DNA of 9,402 nt from NCBI GenBank assembly GCA_036266975.1, contig DATAWZ010000192.1:1-9402 (forward strand), read 5' to 3'. Below, one piece after another: positions 5,543-9,402 of this stretch. This DNA comes from DATAWZ01 sp036266975. GTDB taxonomy: Bacteria; Actinomycetota; Thermoleophilia; Solirubrobacterales; Solirubrobacteraceae. Every line of letters begins with the position of its first letter. Positions within the stretch are counted from its first letter, which is position 1. The position numbers and the translations under genes were made by a program. Under the pieces are notes generated by a model. That model was not told the DNA's origin. It worked only from the letters and a program-made list of their open reading frames with translations, and searched no databases.

Positions 5543-6175
5543 GTGCGCGATCCCCACGAGGTGCTCGGTGTCGAGCCCGACGCCAACGAAGGGCAGATCG
5601 CCGCCGCCTACCGGCGCATGGCCAAGCGGCTGCATCCGGACGTCGCCGGCGCCGATCCCAAGGCCGAGCTGCGGATGGCCGAGCTCAACGGCGCCTACGA
5701 CCTGCTCCGCGCCGCGCTTGCCGGGAACCTGCCCGACGCGACCGGGTCGACCCCCGAGCCCCCGCCGGCGTCGAAGGCCCGGCCGGCGCCGCTCGCCGGG
5801 CACTGGCTGCAGGAGCCGGTGCGCAAGCGCCTGGGCCCGGAGCTGCTCGAGGTCCTCGACGAGCGCGAGCCGGTGCGGCTCGTCTCCAGCGCGGCGACCG
5901 GGTCCTCGCCGACCGCGGTCGTCGTCCTCACCGACCGGCGGCTGCTGTGGCTGAGCGAGGACAACGTCCTCGGGCGGGTGCGCGCCCTGCGGCTGCGCGA
6001 CCTGGTCGAGGCCGCGGTGCGCGAGAGCTGGCCGCGGCGCGGGAGGGTCAAGCTGCGCCTGCGCAGCCGCGACGGTCGCCGGCACACCTTCGCCGAGCTC
6101 GACCCCGCCCACGCCGGGGAGATCGCGCGCGCCATACAGACGGCGGCCCGCTCGCGCATGGGGTGGGCCCAGTGA
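5543..6175 (+). CDS. J-domain protein with C-terminal PH-like domain
   Basis: Predicted cytoplasmic protein of 210 residues. Residues 3-60 form a J-domain: DPHEVLGVEPDAN, helix II AAYRRMAKRL, the HPD motif at 31-33 that stimulates DnaK ATPase, then helix III MAELNGAYDLL. There is no Gly/Phe region, zinc finger or DnaJ C-terminal substrate domain, so it is not DnaJ itself. After a Pro/Ala-rich linker (about 67-84), residues about 98-203 read as a bacterial PH-like (bPH/YokE-type) domain, with VVVLTDRRLLWL strands and a closing helix AGEIARAIQTAA. GTG 5543 is the first start giving a normal J-domain N-terminus, and a CACAAT string 6 nt before it could be a -10 for a leaderless mRNA. Its TGA overlaps the amine oxidase GTG (GTGA), implying translational coupling. 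The J-domain is certain; the PH-like call is by pattern. Confidence 0.82.
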   Translation: MRDPHEVLGVEPDANEGQIAAAYRRMAKRLHPDVAGADPKAELRMAELNGAYDLLRAALAGNLPDATGSTPEPPPASKARPAPLAGHWLQEPVRKRLGPELLEVLDEREPVRLVSSAATGSSPTAVVVLTDRRLLWLSEDNVLGRVRALRLRDLVEAAVRESWPRRGRVKLRLRSRDGRRHTFAELDPAHAGEIARAIQTAARSRMGWAQ

Positions 6176-7683
6176 GCGAGCCGGGCACGACCCGGCGCGG
6201 CCTGCTCGCCGGCGCCGCCGCGCTCGGCGCGGGGGCGGCGCTCCCGGGCGAGGCGCTGGCCGACCCGCACGCGCAGAGCGCGGCCCACCACCGGCCGCGG
6301 ACCGTGGCCAAGAAGGCCGACGTGATCATCGCGGGCGGCGGGCTCTCGGGCCTGGTGGCCGCGCGCGAGATCCTCGCCGGGGGACACTCGGTGATCGTGC
6401 TCGAGGCCCGCGACCGGGTCGGCGGGCGGATCTGGGCCTACGACCTGGGCGGCGGCGAGGTGGCCGAGCGCGGCGCGACGTTCATCGGGCCGACGATGGA
6501 CCACCTCTCGGCGCTCGCCGGCGGGCTGGGGATCGCCACGTTCCCGACCTACGACCAGGGCATGGACGTCTACTACGTCGAGGGGCAGCGCACGACCTAC
6601 AGCGACGCCGGCCTGACCGGGACCGCGCCGCTGGACCCGACGATCCTGCCCGACCTGACGCTCGTCGTCTCCGACCTGGACAGCAAGGCGGCCACGATCG
6701 ATGTCGCCGCGCCCTGGAGTCACCCCGACGCGCAGGCGTGGGACTCGATGACACTGCAGACCTACGTGCAGCAGATGAGCCTGACCGAGCGCTTCCAGGA
6801 GCTGGCCACGCTGGCCTGCCGCTCGATCTTCGGTTGCGAGTCGCGCGACATCTCGCTGCTGTTCACGCTCTTCTACATCGCCGCCTCGGGCGACGAGCAC
6901 AACGTCGGCACCTTCGAGCGCAACTTCAACACCCGCAGCGGCGCCCAGATGAGCCGCTTCGTCGGCGGCTCGCAGCGGATCCCGCTCGCGCTCGCCCAGC
7001 AGCTCGGCAGCCGGGTCGTCCTGAACGCCCCGGTGCGGCGGATCGCCCAGGCGGGCCCGGGCGTGGAGGTCGCCACCGACTCGGCCACCTACAACGGCCG
7101 CCTGGCGGTCGTCGCGATGGCGCCGGCGCTGGCCGGGCGCATCGACTTCGAGCCCGAGCTGCCCTATCAGCGCGACCAGCTCATGCAGCGCGTCCCGCAA
7201 GGCAACCTGGTCAAGGTCACCGCGGTCTATCCCGAGCCGTTCTGGCGCCCGGCCGGCCTGACCGGCCAGGCGATCTCGCTCGACGGCTTGGCCAACGTCA
7301 TCTTCGACGACTCCCCGCAGAGCGGCGACCACGGCGTGCTGCTCGCCTTCGTCGGCGGCGACAGCGCGCGCAGCTACCTGGCCCAGTCGCCGGCCGAGCG
7401 CGAGGCGTCCGTGCTCGGCGACTTCGCCACCTGCTTCGGCTCGGGCGCGCTGCATCCGACGGCGTTCGTGGAGACCCTCTGGCCGCTGGAGCAGTACACC
7501 CGCGGCTGCCCGGTGGGCCTGGGCACCCCGGGGACGCTGTTCGAGTACGGGTTCGCCCTGCGCCCGCCGTGCGGGCCGATCCACTGGGCGGGCACCGAAA
7601 CCTCGACCTACTGGAACGGCTACATGGAGGGGGCCGTGCGCGCCGGGCAGCGAGCGGCGAGCGAGGTCCTCGCAGCGCTCTAG
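6172..7683 (+). CDS. Tat-exported flavin monoamine oxidase family protein
   Basis: FAD-dependent amine oxidase of 503 residues, predicted to oxidise a primary or polyamine to an aldehyde, releasing ammonia and H2O2. The N-terminus has a twin-arginine signal (TTRRGLLAG, R8-R9, hydrophobic to about 25, ALA before the likely cleavage site), so it is probably exported folded. The ADP-binding fold is ADVIIAGGGLSGLVAA (49-64) with LEARDRVGGRIW (77-88). NLVKVTAVYPEPFWR (345-359) carries K348, aligned by motif with the flavin-N5 lysine of MAO. WPLEQYTRGC (437-446) puts C446 where MAO has its 8-alpha-cysteinyl FAD cysteine. HWAGTETSTYWNGYMEGAVRAG (471-492) is the MAO C-terminal FAD motif. The GTG start at 6172 overlaps the upstream stop by 4 nt. 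The adenylate cyclase gene follows after 22 nt. The family is certain; substrate and covalent flavin are inferred. Confidence 0.9.
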   Translation: MSEPGTTRRGLLAGAAALGAGAALPGEALADPHAQSAAHHRPRTVAKKADVIIAGGGLSGLVAAREILAGGHSVIVLEARDRVGGRIWAYDLGGGEVAERGATFIGPTMDHLSALAGGLGIATFPTYDQGMDVYYVEGQRTTYSDAGLTGTAPLDPTILPDLTLVVSDLDSKAATIDVAAPWSHPDAQAWDSMTLQTYVQQMSLTERFQELATLACRSIFGCESRDISLLFTLFYIAASGDEHNVGTFERNFNTRSGAQMSRFVGGSQRIPLALAQQLGSRVVLNAPVRRIAQAGPGVEVATDSATYNGRLAVVAMAPALAGRIDFEPELPYQRDQLMQRVPQGNLVKVTAVYPEPFWRPAGLTGQAISLDGLANVIFDDSPQSGDHGVLLAFVGGDSARSYLAQSPAEREASVLGDFATCFGSGALHPTAFVETLWPLEQYTRGCPVGLGTPGTLFEYGFALRPPCGPIHWAGTETSTYWNGYMEGAVRAGQRAASEVLAAL

Positions 7684-7705
7684 CCGCGCGACCCATCCAC
7701 GCCGA

Positions 7706-8512
7706 GTGAACGACCCCGAACACCACCCGGACCTGCCCGGACCGCCGGGACGGTTGCGCGACGCCGCGCGCACGGTCGACAGCGAGCCGCGGCTGCTCGC
7801 CGCCACCCAGTGGGTTCGCTCGAGGCTGCCCGGAGACCAGCGCTTCGGCGACGCGCTGTCGACCTCGGGCGATGAGATCGTGGGTCAACTCGGCCGGCGG
7901 CTGAACGCCGCGCCGACGCGCCCGAGCGTGGCCCGCGAGCTCGGGCTCGGCGTCCTGCAGCTGTGGCAGGGCATGTCGGAGATGCAGGGTCGCGGGCGCG
8001 GCGACCGCGAGCTCGCCGTGCTGTTCACCGACCTCGTCGGCTTCTCCTCGTGGGCGCTGCGGGTCGGCGACGAGCCGGCGATCGAGCTGCTGCGCGAGTC
8101 CGGCGCGGAGATCGAGTCGGCCGTCCTGGGCGAGTCCGGGACGATCGTCAAGCGCCTGGGCGACGGGCTGATGGCGGTCTTCGGCAACACCAATGACGCG
8201 CTCGAGGCGGCGATCCGAGCCGGCGAGGGCCTGGCGCACGTCAAGGTCGCCGGCCACCAGCCCCAGATGCGTGCCGGCATCCACCTCGGCCGTCCGCGGC
8301 GGCTCGGCGGGGATTACCTGGGGGTCGACGTGAACATCGCCGCGCGCGTGGTCGACGCCGCGCGCGGGAGCGAGGTGCTCGTCTCGGACGTGACCTGGCC
8401 GCATCTGGACCCCGAGCGCTTCCACGTCGGCCGCGCGCGGCGGCTGAAGGCCGCGGGCGCGCCACGCGAGCTGCGCGTCGCCGCCGCGGAGCGACTGCGC
8501 GAGTCGCGGTAG
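7706..8512 (+). CDS. Class III adenylate/guanylate cyclase domain protein
   Basis: Predicted soluble nucleotidyl cyclase of 268 residues making cAMP (or cGMP). The catalytic domain spans about 101-260. All six expected catalytic positions are visible: metal-binding D109 (LFTDLVGFS) and D153 (LGDG), adenine-selecting K149 and D203 (GDYLG), and transition-state N210 and R214 (VNIAAR). The K/D pair favours ATP. The N-terminal 95 residues are polar and helical and match no sensor domain I recognise. There is no membrane segment, so the active form is presumably a homodimer. GTG 7706-7708 is chosen because it gives the longest protein beginning just after the amine oxidase stop; no clear ribosome site precedes it. 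Position suggests co-transcription with the amine oxidase, but a functional link is not shown. Confidence 0.87.
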   Translation: MNDPEHHPDLPGPPGRLRDAARTVDSEPRLLAATQWVRSRLPGDQRFGDALSTSGDEIVGQLGRRLNAAPTRPSVARELGLGVLQLWQGMSEMQGRGRGDRELAVLFTDLVGFSSWALRVGDEPAIELLRESGAEIESAVLGESGTIVKRLGDGLMAVFGNTNDALEAAIRAGEGLAHVKVAGHQPQMRAGIHLGRPRRLGGDYLGVDVNIAARVVDAARGSEVLVSDVTWPHLDPERFHVGRARRLKAAGAPRELRVAAAERLRESR

Positions 8513-8527
8513 CGAATGAGAAGCGCC

Positions 8528-8557
8528 TTCACATTGGCGGTCGTTCGCTGGTAAACC
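8528..8557 (+). promoter_or_regulatory. Possible promoter before the VTT-domain gene
   Basis: TTCACA (8528-8533) is one base from the -35 consensus and is followed 18 nt later by TAAACC (8552-8557), a partial -10 match. The expected transcription start falls just before the GTG at 8568. It lies in the 55-nt gap after the cyclase gene, so the VTT gene may have its own promoter as well as read-through. Weak evidence. Confidence 0.3.
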
Positions 8558-8567
8558 GCACGTAGAG

Positions 8568-9269
8568 GTGCGATTGTGCGGGCACGTGCTGCGGAACGAC
8601 CCCGTACGGCGATTGCACCTGATCCTCTCGCTCGCCGGGGTCGTGGTGGGCCTCGCGGTGCTCGCCGCGATCCCCGAGCTGCGCCACAGTGTCTCGCTCG
8701 TCTTCCACGGCGACCTGCACCGCCTGCGCGGCGAGGTTCGGCGCCTGGGCGCCGGCGGCGTGCTGCTGATCGTCGCGCTGATCCTCGCCCACGCGGTCCT
8801 GTTCTTCCCCTCGGAGATCATCAACGCGGCGGCGGGGTTCGTGTACGGGTTCAGCGCGGGCCTCGCGCTGGTCATGGTCGCCTGGCTGGTCTCGGCGCTG
8901 ATCGCCTACGTGCTCGGGCGCACGATCGCGCGACCGCTGCTCGTCGCCCTGTTCGGCAAGGAGCGCTTCACCCGCCTGCGCCGCGCGATTCGTCAGGGCG
9001 GCATCACCCTGCTGCTCGTCGGGCGGCTGCTGCCGGTCGTGCCCGCGGCGCCGATGAGCTACCTCGCCGGCGCCTCGGACATCAGGGTCGTTCGCTTCTC
9101 CTGGACGACCGTGGTCGGGTCGCTGCCGCTGACCGCCTCGGTCACCTATCTGGGCTCGCGCGCGGAGACGCTCTCGCTCAGCGATCCGCTCGTGTGGGCG
9201 GTGATCGCGCTACTGATCGTGCTGCTCGGCGCGGCGCGCTTCGTTCGCTTCGACGTCCCCGACCGCTAG
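8568..9269 (+). CDS. TVP38/TMEM64 (VTT-domain) membrane protein
   Basis: Integral membrane protein of 233 residues of the DedA/VTT superfamily, whose members are proposed lipid scramblases or lipid-carrier transporters. Hydrophobic segments lie at about 16-35, 62-80, 86-116 (with re-entrant-loop character), 144-160, 177-195 and 206-224. Family motifs are FFPSEIINAAAGFVYGF (79-95) and GRLLPVVPAAPMSYLAGAS (152-170), followed by basic R173 and R176. The start is uncertain: GTG 8568 gives the longest form, TTG 8574 has AGAGG (8564-8568) 5 nt upstream, and GTG 8586 is also in frame; all precede the first membrane segment. It is the last gene of the plus-strand run, before the hairpin at 9279-9302. 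The family is confident; the transported or flipped molecule is unknown. Confidence 0.87.
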   Translation: MRLCGHVLRNDPVRRLHLILSLAGVVVGLAVLAAIPELRHSVSLVFHGDLHRLRGEVRRLGAGGVLLIVALILAHAVLFFPSEIINAAAGFVYGFSAGLALVMVAWLVSALIAYVLGRTIARPLLVALFGKERFTRLRRAIRQGGITLLLVGRLLPVVPAAPMSYLAGASDIRVVRFSWTTVVGSLPLTASVTYLGSRAETLSLSDPLVWAVIALLIVLLGAARFVRFDVPDR

Positions 9270-9274
9270 TCAGT

Positions 9275-9322
9275 ATGGACGCGAGGAGGCTGGCCCTCGC
9301 GTGTTGCAGGTTCGCGGGTTAG
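9275..9322 (+). CDS. Possible 15-residue leader peptide with Cys-Cys
   Basis: ATG 9275 opens a short frame, MDARRLALACCRFAG, ending at TAG 9320-9322, 57 nt before the next gene. A consecutive Cys-Cys near the end recalls the cysteine attenuator leader peptides found before sulfur-metabolism genes in actinobacteria. There is no Shine-Dalgarno site, and the frame overlaps a hairpin that could simply be the terminator of the preceding gene. Speculative. Confidence 0.2.
   Translation: MDARRLALACCRFAG
9279..9302 (+). terminator. Terminator-like hairpin after the VTT gene
   Basis: ACGCGAGG (9279-9286) pairs perfectly with CCTCGCGT (9295-9302) around an 8-nt loop, starting 9 nt after the TAG of the VTT gene. 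It has no T-tract. The location suggests it ends the plus-strand operon. Confidence 0.5.
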
Positions 9323-9379
9323 CGTCGGCGGTGTTAGGGCCACTTTCGGCCAGAGCCGCATACAACCGGAGGACCAGCC

Positions 9380-9402
9380 ATGCCTGACGTTATCTCGAAG
9401 GC
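9380..9402 (+). CDS. Start of a new gene, cut by the window edge
   Basis: ATG 9380 follows a strong Shine-Dalgarno sequence (GGAGGA, 9368-9373) with 6-nt spacing, the best ribosome site in the window. The visible product is MPDVISK plus a partial codon, too short to identify. The 110-nt gap and hairpin after the VTT gene suggest a separate transcription unit. Confidence 0.65.

Noticed and set aside
5695..7806. 703-codon open frame on the minus strand
   Set aside because: It is opposite the well-supported J-domain/PH-like and amine oxidase genes. Its product is low-complexity Arg/Ala/Gly/Asp sequence with no motif, typical of antisense frames in high-GC DNA.
7298..8875. 525-codon open frame on the minus strand
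   Set aside because: It is antisense to the amine oxidase, cyclase and VTT genes; composition is biased and there are no motifs.

Overview
The window is GC-rich chromosomal DNA. GTG starts are common, few genes have a clear Shine-Dalgarno site, and several starts lie 6-9 nt after a TANNNT-like -10, as in leaderless transcription. An F420-type luciferase-like oxidoreductase of the Rv1855c kind and a transglycosylase with an Rpf-like core point to Actinobacteriota. The overall feel fits a soil lineage such as Thermoleophilia/Solirubrobacterales, but that rank is inferred. No rRNA, tRNA, CRISPR array, transposase or integrase was seen.

Layout. 1-314: no large gene. It holds a 15-bp-stem hairpin flanked by 7-bp direct repeats (29-77), a possible 27-codon ORF (163-246) and a terminator-like hairpin (267-288). 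315-1373 (-): a membrane lysophospholipid acyltransferase of the PlsC/LCLAT type, divergent from 1422-2396 (+), an LLM-class F420-dependent oxidoreductase. 2397-2832: about 435 bp without a convincing gene but with several repeats, one of which resembles the 3' end of the next gene. 2833-5510 (-): three genes in transcription order METTL21-like methyltransferase, NudC Nudix hydrolase, secreted coiled-coil/transglycosylase protein. 5543-9269 (+): a divergent run of J-domain/PH-like protein, Tat-exported monoamine-oxidase-like flavoprotein (GTGA overlap), class III nucleotidyl cyclase (22-nt gap) and VTT-domain (TVP38/TMEM64) membrane protein, probably ended by a hairpin at 9279-9302. From 9380 (+) a new gene with a strong ribosome site begins and runs off the window.

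How the genes may work together. The divergent pair at 5510/5543 shares a 32-bp spacer that is almost entirely one inverted repeat, so the minus-strand trio and the plus-strand operon may be controlled jointly. The plus-strand set mixes a co-chaperone-like fusion, an exported amine oxidase, a cAMP/cGMP-producing enzyme and a membrane protein. Co-transcription is well supported for the first two or three genes, but a common pathway is only a guess. The remaining genes (lipid remodelling, cell-wall turnover, NAD(H)/NAD-cap hydrolysis) are housekeeping types. I found no clear new defence or biosynthetic system; the most unusual items are the divergent inverted repeat, the J-domain/PH-like fusion operon and the repeat-bearing non-coding stretches.
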